Source: Brevundimonas diminuta (GTDB taxonomy: Bacteria > Pseudomonadota > Alphaproteobacteria > Caulobacterales > Caulobacteraceae). Taken from it: a stretch of DNA of 64,000 nt. Location: the NCBI RefSeq assembly GCF_022654015.1, contig NZ_CP073063.1:930001-994000 (forward strand), in the 5' to 3' direction. Below the pieces are notes generated by a model. The model made no database searches, was not told the DNA's origin, and saw only the letters and a program-made list of their open reading frames with translations. The position numbers were made by a program, and so were the translations under genes. Every line of letters starts with the position of its first letter. Within the stretch, counting starts at the first letter, position 1. Shown here one piece after another: positions 37,131-44,502 of this stretch.

Positions 37131-37302
37131 ATTTCGAATCGTTGACTCCAGCCCCTCGACGGCGATTCGCAAATCAGCCTAGATTCGCCTCAATTGGATG
37201 GCGTTAACCCTTCTTAAGGTTTTCACGTCTTAACTTGCGAACAAGGTTACCCGGCCGTGTGTCAGGGTGGTTACCGCAAAGCTTTTGCCTGGAGGGGCAC
37301 GT
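37131..37302 (+). promoter_or_regulatory. ctrA promoter region with GANTC cluster and TTAA boxes
   Basis: Four GANTC sites lie at 37136-37140, 37144-37148, 37164-37168 and 37182-37186, with a fifth at 37082. GANTC is methylated by CcrM, and in Caulobacter such a site tunes ctrA P1 with replication. A GTTAACCC...TTAAGG pair at 37203-37219 (TTAA-N6-TTAA, against the usual N7) and a further TTAA at 37230 could be CtrA boxes for autoregulation. Shine-Dalgarno GGAGGGG is at 37291-37297. Exact transcription starts cannot be read. Confidence 0.7.
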
Positions 37303-38004
37303 ATGCGCGTCCTGTTGATTGAAGACGATCACGCAACCGCCCAAAGCATCGAACTGATGCTGAAGTCGGAAGGCTTCAACGTCTATACGACGGACCTGGG
37401 CGAGGAAGGCATCGATCTGGGCAAGATCTATGACTATGACCTCATTCTTCTTGACCTGAACCTGCCGGACATGAGCGGCCTTGAAGTCCTGCGCCAGCTG
37501 CGCGTCGGCAAGGTCAACACACCGGTCATGATCCTGTCGGGCAGCCACGAGATCGAAACCAAGGTCAAGACCTTCGGCGGCGGCGCCGACGACTATATGA
37601 CCAAGCCCTTCCACAAGGACGAGCTGATCGCGCGCACCCACGCCGTGGTCCGCCGCTCCAAGGGTCACGCCCAGGCGATCATCCACACCGGCGAGATCGC
37701 CGTGAACCTGGACGCCAAGACGGTCGAGGTGAACGGTCACCGCGTCCATCTGACGGGCAAGGAATACCAGATGCTGGAGCTGCTCTCGCTCCGCAAGGGC
37801 ACGACCCTGACCAAGGAAATGTTCCTGAACCACCTGTACGGCGGCATGGACGAGCCCGAGCTGAAGATCATTGACGTCTTCATCTGCAAGCTGCGCAAGA
37901 AGCTGGCCACCGCCGCCGACGGCAAACACTATATCGAAACCGTCTGGGGCCGCGGCTATGTCCTGCGCGACCCGGCCGAGGGCGTCGTCACCGTCGCCGC
38001 CTGA
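37303..38004 (+). CDS. ctrA: Master cell-cycle response regulator CtrA
   Basis: 233 residues. Receiver domain with acidic pair IEDDH, phospho-acceptor Asp51 ([14 protein letters not shown]), and Lys in [10 protein letters not shown]. An OmpR-type winged helix follows ([79 protein letters not shown]). This is near-identical in pattern to Caulobacter CtrA, which binds TTAA-N7-TTAA, silences the replication origin and activates flagellar, pilus and division genes; it ends in a short hydrophobic Val-Ala-Ala tail, suggesting ClpXP degradation. Phosphate comes from CckA-ChpT, neither in this window. Confidence 0.98.
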   Translation: MRVLLIEDDHATAQSIELMLKSEGFNVYTTDLGEEGIDLGKIYDYDLILLDLNLPDMSGLEVLRQLRVGKVNTPVMILSGSHEIETKVKTFGGGADDYMTKPFHKDELIARTHAVVRRSKGHAQAIIHTGEIAVNLDAKTVEVNGHRVHLTGKEYQMLELLSLRKGTTLTKEMFLNHLYGGMDEPELKIIDVFICKLRKKLATAADGKHYIETVWGRGYVLRDPAEGVVTVAA

Positions 38005-38027
38005 TCGACCTTCGATCCACGATTTCG

Positions 38028-38058
38028 AAACGCCCGCCGGTGACGGCGGGCGTTTTGC
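38028..38058 (+). terminator. Intrinsic terminator of ctrA
   Basis: A perfect 12-bp stem, AAACGCCCGCCG / CGGCGGGCGTTT with a 4-base loop, followed by TTGC, starts 23 bp after the ctrA stop. Confidence 0.8.
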
Positions 38059-38150
38059 GTTGAGGGCGTCAGGATGATGGTCGCGTCGTGCGGTCCGATT
38101 TGACTCTGCATCTGAGCGACACCCATATGCTGTCCTTAACTGGAGTTGTC

Positions 38151-38396
38151 ATGAGCAAGGTCATCGTCGTCAAAGCCGTTTTCGACCCGGAAGCGGGCGT
38201 TTGGCTGACCGAGTCCAGCGATGTTCACGGACTTCGGATCGAGGCCGCCACGCTGGAAGCGCTGATCGAACGCATTCCCGGCGCGATTCAGGATCTGCTG
38301 GAAGGTAGCGAGGGCGAGAACGCCTACCCACGAGATGTGCCGATCGAACTGATCGCCCACGCCAGCACCCGGGTCAGGCTGGGCCTGGCCGCTTGA
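38151..38396 (+). CDS. DUF1902/HicB-like antitoxin-type protein
   Basis: 81 residues from ATG 38151, with GGAG six bases before. The pattern KVIVVKAVFDPEAGVWLTESSDVHGLRIEAATLEALIERIPG is the HicB/DUF1902 partial RNase H-like fold (acidic DVHGL strand). It overlaps by 4 bp with the remnant of a hicA-type toxin gene, so it was the antitoxin of a HicBA-type module. There is no C-terminal HTH, unlike many HicB. Confidence 0.75.
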   Translation: MSKVIVVKAVFDPEAGVWLTESSDVHGLRIEAATLEALIERIPGAIQDLLEGSEGENAYPRDVPIELIAHASTRVRLGLAA

Positions 38397-38532
38397 GCTA
38401 CACGGCCGACGTCAAGCGCAAGCTCAAGGACGCCGGCTGCTGGTTCGTTCGCCAAGGGCGCGGCGACCACGAGGTTTGGGAAAGCCCGCGAACGGCACGC
38501 TGAAGGACGCCGGCCTGAACAAGGCGTTCTAG
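38393..38532 (+). pseudogene. hicA-like toxin remnant with internal deletion/frameshift
   Basis: From TTG 38393, overlapping the DUF1902 stop, the frame reads LSYTADVKRKLKDAGCWFVR and then GDHEVWESP, the N-terminal half of a HicA mRNA interferase with the catalytic His (GDHEVW). It then hits TGA at 38501. The typical HicA C-terminus, NGTLKDAGLNKAF, is intact in another frame from 38491 to the TAG at 38532. The residues usually between these parts (around a KIKSRHTA-like segment) are missing, so a deletion of non-multiple-of-three size broke the gene. Confidence 0.75.
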
Positions 38533-38556
38533 GCCGACGTCGATATTGGTTAGACC

Positions 38557-39960
38557 CTACTGCCGCTTCGCCGGCATGTCCCTCCCGCCCTGGTGCAGGA
38601 CCAGGCCCTCGACGGCGCCGGCGGCGTTGCGGGTGAAGGTGATCTGGGCGTCAACGGCGGTCAGGTAGAAGGCGTCCTCAGCCTCCGCCGTGAGTTCGAA
38701 GGCCGGCTGGCCGGTGGCCTGGGCCATAAGCTTGCCGTCCACGACCGAGATCGTCAGGGCGAAGGTCGGGGCCAAATTATAGACGCCCTCATAAGCCTTC
38801 AGCACCTCGGGCGAGAGGGCGACGGCGCGGCGTTCGCTGGGCAGGGTGACGGTTCCGCCGCGCGCCAGGGTGACCAGGGCCGCGCCCAGCTTGTCGGGCG
38901 CCTCGCCGTTCAGATTGCCTAGGACGATAACGGCGGTCCGGTCGCCCGGATCATAGGCCATATAGGTGTTGAAGCCTTCGATGGCGCCGTTGTGCCAGAC
39001 CAGACGCTTGCCGTCGGCCTCGGACACCATCAGCCCCATGGCGTAACCGTTGCGGACCGGCGTGGTCAGGGCGGTCAACGACTGGGCGTTCAGCAACTGG
39101 CCGCCGAACAGGCCCTGTTCCCACTTCAGCAGGTCGTGAGTGGTCGAATACAGGGCGCCGGCGCCGGTCGGGATGCTCATGTCCACATAGTCGGCGTTGA
39201 CGACGCCGTCGGCGCCCGGCGCATAGCCCGAGGCGCGGCGGGGCAGGATCACGTCGTGGCGGTCATAGCCGCTGTCGCTCATGCCCAGCGGCTGCAACAG
39301 ATTGGTGGTGATGAAGTCGGCGTAGGTCTGGCCGCTGGCCGCCTCGATGATGGCGCTGAGCAGCACATAGCCCGAGTTGGAATAGGCGAACCGGGAGCCC
39401 GGCGCGAAGTCCAGCGGCCGGTCCCGGAACCGGGCGATCAGCTGGCTCATCGTCGCGGGCCGGGTCTTCTGGGCCTCGAAGTCGGAAAAGGCGGTGAAGT
39501 TGGGCACGCCGGCCGTGTGGCTGAGCAAATGGCGCGGGGTCATCGCGTCCCAGGCGGCCGGGGCGTCGGGCAGCCAGGTCTTGATCGGCGCATCCAGATC
39601 CAGCTTGCCCTGCTGGTTCAGCAGCATGACCGCGACGGCGGTGAACTGTTTCGACAGTGAGCCCAGGCGGAACTTCACATCACCATCGTTGGGAATGTTC
39701 CATTCGCGATTGGCCAGGCCATAGCCCTGATCCAGAAGGATGCGGCCGTCGCGGGCGACCAGGACGGCGCCGGAGAAGGCGTCGGCGTCGCTGGAGGCGC
39801 GGATCACCTGGTCCATGCGCGCCACGTCCTGGGCGGCGGCCGGGCGGCTGGCCAGGGGGCTGAGCGTGAGGGCCAGGGCGCTGGCGGCGAGCAACAGAAG
39901 CGTCGAGCGACGGCGGGCGAGGGGCGACTGAGGCAAGGGGCGGTCTCCTGAACGCGTCAC
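38557..39960 (-). CDS. Serine hydrolase, class C beta-lactamase/PBP4-like family
   Basis: 467 residues with a signal peptide or N-terminal anchor (STLLLLAASALALTLSPLA). Active-site SLSK in FRLGSLSKQFTAVAV supplies the nucleophile Ser and general-base Lys, and YSNSGY is the second motif. The last ~100 residues form a separate lipocalin-like DUF3471 type domain (LKAYEGVYNLAPTFALTISVVDGKLMAQATGQP). Such proteins cleave D-amino-acid peptides or esters in the periplasm; true beta-lactamase activity is not implied. Confidence 0.87.
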   Translation of the reverse strand: MTRSGDRPLPQSPLARRRSTLLLLAASALALTLSPLASRPAAAQDVARMDQVIRASSDADAFSGAVLVARDGRILLDQGYGLANREWNIPNDGDVKFRLGSLSKQFTAVAVMLLNQQGKLDLDAPIKTWLPDAPAAWDAMTPRHLLSHTAGVPNFTAFSDFEAQKTRPATMSQLIARFRDRPLDFAPGSRFAYSNSGYVLLSAIIEAASGQTYADFITTNLLQPLGMSDSGYDRHDVILPRRASGYAPGADGVVNADYVDMSIPTGAGALYSTTHDLLKWEQGLFGGQLLNAQSLTALTTPVRNGYAMGLMVSEADGKRLVWHNGAIEGFNTYMAYDPGDRTAVIVLGNLNGEAPDKLGAALVTLARGGTVTLPSERRAVALSPEVLKAYEGVYNLAPTFALTISVVDGKLMAQATGQPAFELTAEAEDAFYLTAVDAQITFTRNAAGAVEGLVLHQGGRDMPAKRQ

Positions 39961-40023
39961 GCTAACGCTTTCAGAGAGAGGCGGCGAGCGCGGCGTGCGG
40001 ATGCAGGCGCCGCGACCTTTTCG

Positions 40024-41337
40024 TCAGGGCTGTCGGAAGGTCAGGGTCGCCTCCAGCCCGCCGCCGTCGGCGTTGGCGAGGGTCAGATGGGCGCCGGCGC
40101 GTTCGGCCATGCGGCGCGCGATGGTCAGGCCCAGGCCGGAGCCGCCGCTGCCGCGCGAACGGGACGGATCGAGGCGGTAGAAGGGCTCGAACAGTTTCTC
40201 CAACTGATCCGGCGCCACGCCGGGGCCGTGATCGCGCACGATCAGGCGCACGGCATGGTCGTCGCGCCCGGCGCTGACGGCTGCATCGCCGCCGTGGCGG
40301 ACGGCGTTGTCGATCAGATTGGTGAGGCAGCGGCGCAGGGCCTGGGGTCGGGTGGGGACGACGGCGTTGCAGCCCTCGGTGAAGACGACCGGCTGTCCCG
40401 CCTCGGCCGCGTCCTCGCAGATGGCGGACAACAGGGCGTCCAGATCGACGGGCGTCACGGCCTCGACCGTCGTCTCGATCCTGGCCAGGTCCAGGCCTTC
40501 GCGGACAAGATGCTGCATCCCGGCCAGATCGATGACGAACTGGGCGCGCAGGGTCTCGTCCTCGATCTTTTCGACGCGCAGCCGCATCCGGGTCAGGGGC
40601 GTCTGCAGGTCGTGGGCGACGGCGGCCAGGACGCGGGTGCGGTCCTCGATCAGGGCCTTCAGCCGGGTCTGCATGGCGTTCAGCGCGGCGGCGGCCTCGC
40701 GCACCTCGCGCGCGCCCTCCTCGACCAGGGGCGGGCGATCCAGATCGTGGCTGAGCGCCACGGCGCCCTGGGACAGACGGTTCAGCGGCCCGGCCGCCAG
40801 CCGCGACGCCATCCAGCCGGTCAGCAGCACGGCGGCCAGACCCACAAACAGCAGAACGGCGGCCTCGCGGCTGAGCGTCCAGGGGCGCGGGGCGGGCGGC
40901 AGGCTGATCGCTACCGGCACCGGCGCGCCATTGACCGGCCGCAGCACCAGGATGCGACACCTCAGACGATCGGTCGCCGCCCCGCACGCCCCGGCCGAGG
41001 CCTCGAACGCCTTGACCGAGACCCCGTCCACGCCCCGCCGTTTCAGTGCCTCGGCGACCGCATGGGTCAGCGATGAATCGGGCGCGCCCAGCCTTTGGCC
41101 CGCTGCATCCGGCAGGCCGTCGGTCAGGCCGGCGGCGGGATCGTCGCTGGAGCCGGCCAAGTCCACGATCCGTTCGGCGGTGGTGAAGTCATGGGCCTGG
41201 GACAGGCGATGGCGATGGTTCAGGCCCAGGGCGGCGAAGGTCACGCCCGCCGCCAGCAGGGCGCCGACCAGCAGCAGCAGGAACAGCCGCGTGGTCTCGG
41301 CCTCGGCCCGGCCATGGCGCGGGGTCAGGCGCGCCAT
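40024..41337 (-). CDS. Sensor histidine kinase (EnvZ/RstB type)
   Basis: 437 residues. Membrane helices at ~18-38 and ~158-178 flank a periplasmic domain with two Cys residues (GACGAATDRLRCR). A HAMP domain follows, then HisKA with AAVAHDLQTPLTRMRLRVEK (His242) and HATPase_c (NLIDNAVRHGG, DHGPGVA, GSGLGLTIARRMAER). The gene overlaps its response regulator by 13 bp. A sensor for envelope or periplasmic conditions; the signal is unknown. Confidence 0.92.
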   Translation of the reverse strand: MARLTPRHGRAEAETTRLFLLLLVGALLAAGVTFAALGLNHRHRLSQAHDFTTAERIVDLAGSSDDPAAGLTDGLPDAAGQRLGAPDSSLTHAVAEALKRRGVDGVSVKAFEASAGACGAATDRLRCRILVLRPVNGAPVPVAISLPPAPRPWTLSREAAVLLFVGLAAVLLTGWMASRLAAGPLNRLSQGAVALSHDLDRPPLVEEGAREVREAAAALNAMQTRLKALIEDRTRVLAAVAHDLQTPLTRMRLRVEKIEDETLRAQFVIDLAGMQHLVREGLDLARIETTVEAVTPVDLDALLSAICEDAAEAGQPVVFTEGCNAVVPTRPQALRRCLTNLIDNAVRHGGDAAVSAGRDDHAVRLIVRDHGPGVAPDQLEKLFEPFYRLDPSRSRGSGGSGLGLTIARRMAERAGAHLTLANADGGGLEATLTFRQP

Positions 41338-42041
41338 GTGACGGGCCCCGCCAGCATATAGCCCAGGCTGCGCACCGTCCGGATCAGGGCTGGGGCCTTG
41401 GCGTCGTCGCCCAGCTTCTGGCGCAGGCGGCTGACCCTCAGGTCGATGGCGCGGTCGTCGGCGTCGGCGACGGTGGACAGGGCGCGGATCCGCTCGCGCG
41501 ACAGGGGCTTACCGCCGTTCCTGACCAGGGCGTGCAGCAGGTCGAAGTCTGCGCCCGACAGCGGGGCCAGTCGCCCGTCCGGCGCGGTCAGCGCCCGCGC
41601 GGCGATGTCCAGCGACCAGCCGGAAAAGTCGGCGTGCCGCCCTTCGACCGCCGTCGCCTCGCCGCCGGTGCGACGCAGGACGGTGCGGATGCGGGCCACC
41701 AGTTCGCGCGGCTCGAAGGGTTTGGCCATATAGTCATCGGCGCCCATCTCCAGCCCCACAATCCGGTCGATGGGATCGCCGCGCGCCGTCAGGATGATGA
41801 CCGGCGTTTTCGACGCCGCCCGGATGCCGCGACACAGCGACAGGCCGTCCTCGTCCGGCAGGTTCAGGTCCAGCACCACCAGATCGACCGGCCCGGCTTC
41901 CAGCGCAGCCTGCATCGCCCGGCCGTCGGCGGCCTTCACCGTGCGAAACCCGTGCTGTTCCAGATGGTCGGACAACAGGTTTCGGATCTCGCGGTCGTCG
42001 TCGACGACCAGAAGGACGGGGGCGGCGGAGGTCTGGGACAT
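41325..42041 (-). CDS. OmpR-family response regulator
   Basis: 238 residues from ATG 42041. Receiver domain VLLVVDDDREIRNLL with phospho-acceptor Asp58 (LVVLDLNLPDEDG) and Lys in MAKPFEPREL, then a C-terminal winged helix (LSGADFDLLHALVRNGGKPLSRERI, DDRAIDLRVSRLRQKLGDD, RTVRSLGYML). First gene of the pair with the histidine kinase. It is divergent from two tandem small secreted proteins 195 bp away, which are its likely targets. Confidence 0.93.
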   Translation of the reverse strand: MSQTSAAPVLLVVDDDREIRNLLSDHLEQHGFRTVKAADGRAMQAALEAGPVDLVVLDLNLPDEDGLSLCRGIRAASKTPVIILTARGDPIDRIVGLEMGADDYMAKPFEPRELVARIRTVLRRTGGEATAVEGRHADFSGWSLDIAARALTAPDGRLAPLSGADFDLLHALVRNGGKPLSRERIRALSTVADADDRAIDLRVSRLRQKLGDDAKAPALIRTVRSLGYMLAGPVTWRA

Positions 42042-42236
42042 TGGCGTTCGGCGAGCGGGAAGAAGCGCGATCTGTCGTCCTGTCTCATGGCCAAAGCGCG
42101 GCGGATACAGTCGGACACAATTCTCTTCGCCGACGATACGCGGCGACACCGACCGGCCCCGAACCGGCCGGACGCGGGTCCGAAACAGTGACTGTCCGAC
42201 ACGAGGCCGGACGCCAAACACACAGAAAGACCCGCC
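42042..42236. promoter_or_regulatory. Divergent promoter region of response regulator and secreted-peptide genes
   Basis: 195 bp. GTCGGACA at 42109-42116 and its inverse TGTCCGAC near 42189-42196 flank a GC-rich region that also has two copies of GGCCGGACGC. These half-sites are candidates for binding by the response regulator. No sharp -35/-10 pair was recognised. Confidence 0.45.
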
Positions 42237-42431
42237 ATGAAGTCCTTCCGTTCCACCGCCGCTTTCGGAGCCGCCGCCCTGGTGATCCTGACCAGCGGCG
42301 CAGCCTTCGCCGGCACACCTTCGGCCCCGTCGTCGGGCGCCCACGCCCGCCCCGCCGCCTCGGCCCGTGCGCATCATCGGGTCAGCCACGCCCGCACCCA
42401 CCGCGTCGTGACGCCCGCCAAGAAGAAGTAA
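42237..42431 (+). CDS. Small secreted basic protein, paralogue A
   Basis: 64 residues: Sec signal MKSFRSTAAFGAAALVILTS to GAAFA, then a ~38-residue Ala/Pro/His/Arg-rich chain (RAHHRVSHARTHRVV) ending in PAKKK. Strongly basic with five His residues and no acidic residue in the mature part. A paralogue with the same start and ending lies 92 bp downstream. The composition resembles acid-shock protein Asr of enterobacteria, although no sequence homology is claimed. Hairpin follows. Confidence 0.7.
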   Translation: MKSFRSTAAFGAAALVILTSGAAFAGTPSAPSSGAHARPAASARAHHRVSHARTHRVVTPAKKK

Positions 42432-42448
42432 GGCCCGACGCCTTGCTG

Positions 42449-42477
42449 GTCCTGCCGGCGTCCCCGGCCGGCAGGAC
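42449..42477 (+). terminator. Hairpin between the two secreted-peptide genes
   Basis: A perfect 10-bp inverted repeat GTCCTGCCGG / CCGGCAGGAC lies 18 bp after the first peptide stop. No U-tract follows, so it may attenuate rather than stop transcription. Confidence 0.5.
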
Positions 42478-42522
42478 CCCCGACACTCCTGACACTTCGA
42501 CCTTCAAAAGAAAGACATCGAC

Positions 42523-42777
42523 ATGAAATCCTTCCGCACCGCCGCCGCCCGCACTTCAGGTGTTTTGGCAGCCGTCGCCGTCGTCGCCCTGACCAGTGGC
42601 GCCGCCTTCGCCGGCACGACCCCGGCGCCCTCGACCGCCATGACCGCTCGTCCGGCCGCGACCGCTTCGGCGACGACCCCTGCACCGTCGGCCCGCGCCC
42701 CGCGCGCACATCGTCGTGGTCATCAAGTCCAGGCCCAGACGTCGGTCCAGGCGCCGGCGACCGCCAAGAAGAAGTAA
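42523..42777 (+). CDS. Small secreted basic protein, paralogue B
   Basis: 84 residues with the signal MKSFRTAAARTSGVLAAVAV ending near GAAFA, then an Ala/Thr/Pro-rich stretch and a basic His/Arg part (PRAHRRGHQVQ) ending TAKKK. The shared MKSFR start, LTSGAAFAGT cleavage region and terminal KKK show it is a tandem duplicate of the gene at 42237. The mature chain is low complexity with no acidic residue. A good terminator follows. Confidence 0.72.
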   Translation: MKSFRTAAARTSGVLAAVAVVALTSGAAFAGTTPAPSTAMTARPAATASATTPAPSARAPRAHRRGHQVQAQTSVQAPATAKKK

Positions 42778-42805
42778 ACCGGCCGCCACAACCGGTTCGC
42801 ACAGG

Positions 42806-42838
42806 AACGCCCGGCTGTCGCAAGACGGCCGGGCGTTT
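42806..42838 (+). terminator. Intrinsic terminator after secreted-peptide genes
   Basis: A 10-bp stem AACGCCCGGC / GCCGGGCGTT followed by TCC, 28 bp after the second peptide stop. It lies between convergent genes and may serve both. Confidence 0.65.
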
Positions 42839-42858
42839 CCGTATTCAGAGGCCTGTCG

Positions 42859-44001
42859 TCAGGCGGGGGTCTTGAAGCCTGCCGCGATGGCCGCCGCCAT
42901 CAGATTGGGACGGCCGAAGCTGTCGAAGGGCAGGGGCTTGTCCCGGCCGTCGTCCTTGTCGCCCTGACGATACCAGCTGTCGGTGTCGCGCAGGCCCCAG
43001 ACGGTGAAGGCGAATTGCTGGGCCTTGGGCAGGGCCGCAAAGGCCGAGGCCAGTTCGGTCACGCGGGCGCCTTGCGCTGCGATCCGGTCGGTCTGGCTGC
43101 GGAGGTCCAGCCGGTTTTCAGTGCGCAGGGTGCAGTCCAGCTCCGACACATGGATCGGCAGGCCGAACTGGCTGATCTCGCGCATATAGGCGGCGATGAC
43201 GCCCTCGGGGATGTCGATCCACAGATGGGATTGCAGGCCCACGCCCTGCAGCGGACAGCCCGCCTTCAGCAGCCGCTCGACCAGTTTCAGGAACTGCGCG
43301 CCCTTGGCCGGCACACTTTCCTGATTGTATTCGTTGAGAAACAGGACGGCGTCAGGATCCGCGATCCGGGCCTTTTCGAACGCGCGCAGGATATAGCCGT
43401 CTTGACCGTATCGCGCCGACCAGTGGCAGTCGCGCACCCCCGACCCGTCGTCCAGGATCGGCTCATTGACCACGTCCCAGCTGCGGACCTTGCCGCGATA
43501 GCGGCCGGCGACCGTGGCGATATAGCCGTCGAAGGCGCGGTCGAAGCCGGCGCCCGACAGGCCGGCGAAGGCCTCATTGCCCTGCGCATACCAGATCAGG
43601 GTGTGGCCATGCATCGCCATGCCCTCGGCCCGGGCGAAGGCGGCGATACGGTCGGTGCGGTCGAAGTTGGGCCGGTCCAGGCCGTTCGCCAGGATATATT
43701 CCATCTTCATCTCCCACTCGGGCGTGAGCTGGGAGACGTTGGCGCGGGCCAGCGCGGCCCAGTCCGGGTCGTCGATCTGGCTGGCCTTGATGCAGGTCCC
43801 GACCGGGCAGCCGATCAGGGACTTCAGCGGCGGGACGATGGGCGGCGAAGGCTCCGCCGAGGCGAAGCGGTCGCAGGCGGCCAGGTTGCTCAAGGAAAGC
43901 GCAAGAGGGGCGGCGAGGATGGCGCGGCGACTGAAGCCCTTCTCCCCTCGGGGGAGAAGGTGGCTCGCGGAGCGAGACGGATGAGGGGGCTGCATGGTCA
44001 T
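42859..44001 (-). CDS. GH10 endo-1,4-beta-xylanase, probable Tat lipoprotein
   Basis: 380 residues from ATG 44001 (ATG 43995 also possible). A twin-arginine signal FSRRAILAAPLALSLSNLAACD with lipobox LAAC (Cys43) indicates export as a lipoprotein. The GH10 barrel follows: acid/base Glu180 in SWDVVNEPILDD and nucleophile Glu287 in HVSELDC, plus HGHTLIWYAQ. It would cut the beta-1,4 backbone of xylan at the cell surface or in the periplasm. Residues ~4-22 are encoded by a REP-like repeat, so the N-terminus before the Tat motif looks acquired. No other xylan genes lie in the window. Confidence 0.9.
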   Translation of the reverse strand: MTMQPPHPSRSASHLLPRGEKGFSRRAILAAPLALSLSNLAACDRFASAEPSPPIVPPLKSLIGCPVGTCIKASQIDDPDWAALARANVSQLTPEWEMKMEYILANGLDRPNFDRTDRIAAFARAEGMAMHGHTLIWYAQGNEAFAGLSGAGFDRAFDGYIATVAGRYRGKVRSWDVVNEPILDDGSGVRDCHWSARYGQDGYILRAFEKARIADPDAVLFLNEYNQESVPAKGAQFLKLVERLLKAGCPLQGVGLQSHLWIDIPEGVIAAYMREISQFGLPIHVSELDCTLRTENRLDLRSQTDRIAAQGARVTELASAFAALPKAQQFAFTVWGLRDTDSWYRQGDKDDGRDKPLPFDSFGRPNLMAAAIAAGFKTPA

Positions 44002-44079
44002 CCCTGATCTCTCATCTCGAGGCCGGCGCCCCCTCATCCGAGCCCTTCGGGCCCACCTTCTCCCCCGAGAGGAGAAGGG
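43939..44079. repeat. Pair of inverted REP-like units at the xylanase gene start
   Basis: Unit 1 (43939-43992) and unit 2 (44028-44079) are reverse-complement copies of about 53 bp with few differences. Each has a [25 protein letters not shown] hairpin, a second small hairpin and a GGATGAGGGGGC end. They are separated by 35 bp that contain the xylanase start codon. This is the layout of a BIME or rhizobial-type palindromic element. Confidence 0.8.
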
Positions 44080-44083
44080 AAGA

Positions 44084-44494
44084 TCAAACGGCTCGCTTCC
44101 GCAGGCCCAGCTCGTCGAAGGCGGCGGTTTCGCGCTTGGCGAGGGCGATCAGCTGGTTCAGACGGGTGGTTTCGGCGACGTGTTCGAACTTCTTCAGCTC
44201 TTCGAAGGCGCCGGTCAGGGCGTCGCGGGCGCCGGCTTCCTCGGCGTCCAGCACCGACAGGTCGCCTTCGGCGGCGGCCTTCCTGGATTTCCAGCCGTTC
44301 AGATAGGCGCCCAGCATCATGCCGGCCTCGGCGTCCATGCGGGCGCGGTTGCGTTCGCCCTCGGCCTCGGCGTCCAGCACGGCGATGCGGAGTTCGGCGC
44401 CGGCGCGGCGTTCGGCGATCTCGGCCAGACGCTTCTGCAGCGTCTCGACCTCATAGTTGGAGATGCGGATCAGGGATTGGGCCCAAGCGGTCAT
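44084..44494 (-). CDS. fliJ: Flagellar export protein FliJ
   Basis: 136 residues, almost entirely a long antiparallel coiled coil (AEIAERRAGAELRIAVLDAEAEGERN, EELKKFEHVAETTRLNQLIALAKRE), as in FliJ. FliJ is the central stalk of the flagellar type III export ATPase and helps to cycle chaperones. It starts 8 bp after the fliI stop, giving the usual fliIJ operon. Confidence 0.85.
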   Translation of the reverse strand: MTAWAQSLIRISNYEVETLQKRLAEIAERRAGAELRIAVLDAEAEGERNRARMDAEAGMMLGAYLNGWKSRKAAAEGDLSVLDAEEAGARDALTGAFEELKKFEHVAETTRLNQLIALAKRETAAFDELGLRKRAV

Positions 44495-44502
44495 CTAAAT
44501 CA

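Noticed and set aside
38557..39960. AmpC beta-lactamase resistance gene
   Set aside because: Has SLSK and YSN motifs, but the length, DUF3471-like C-terminal domain and lack of an ampR neighbour fit a general serine hydrolase.
40024..42041. KdpDE or QseBC assignment for the two-component pair
   Set aside because: No kdp or other diagnostic target genes adjacent and the periplasmic domain is not recognisable, so only the EnvZ/RstB-type class is given.
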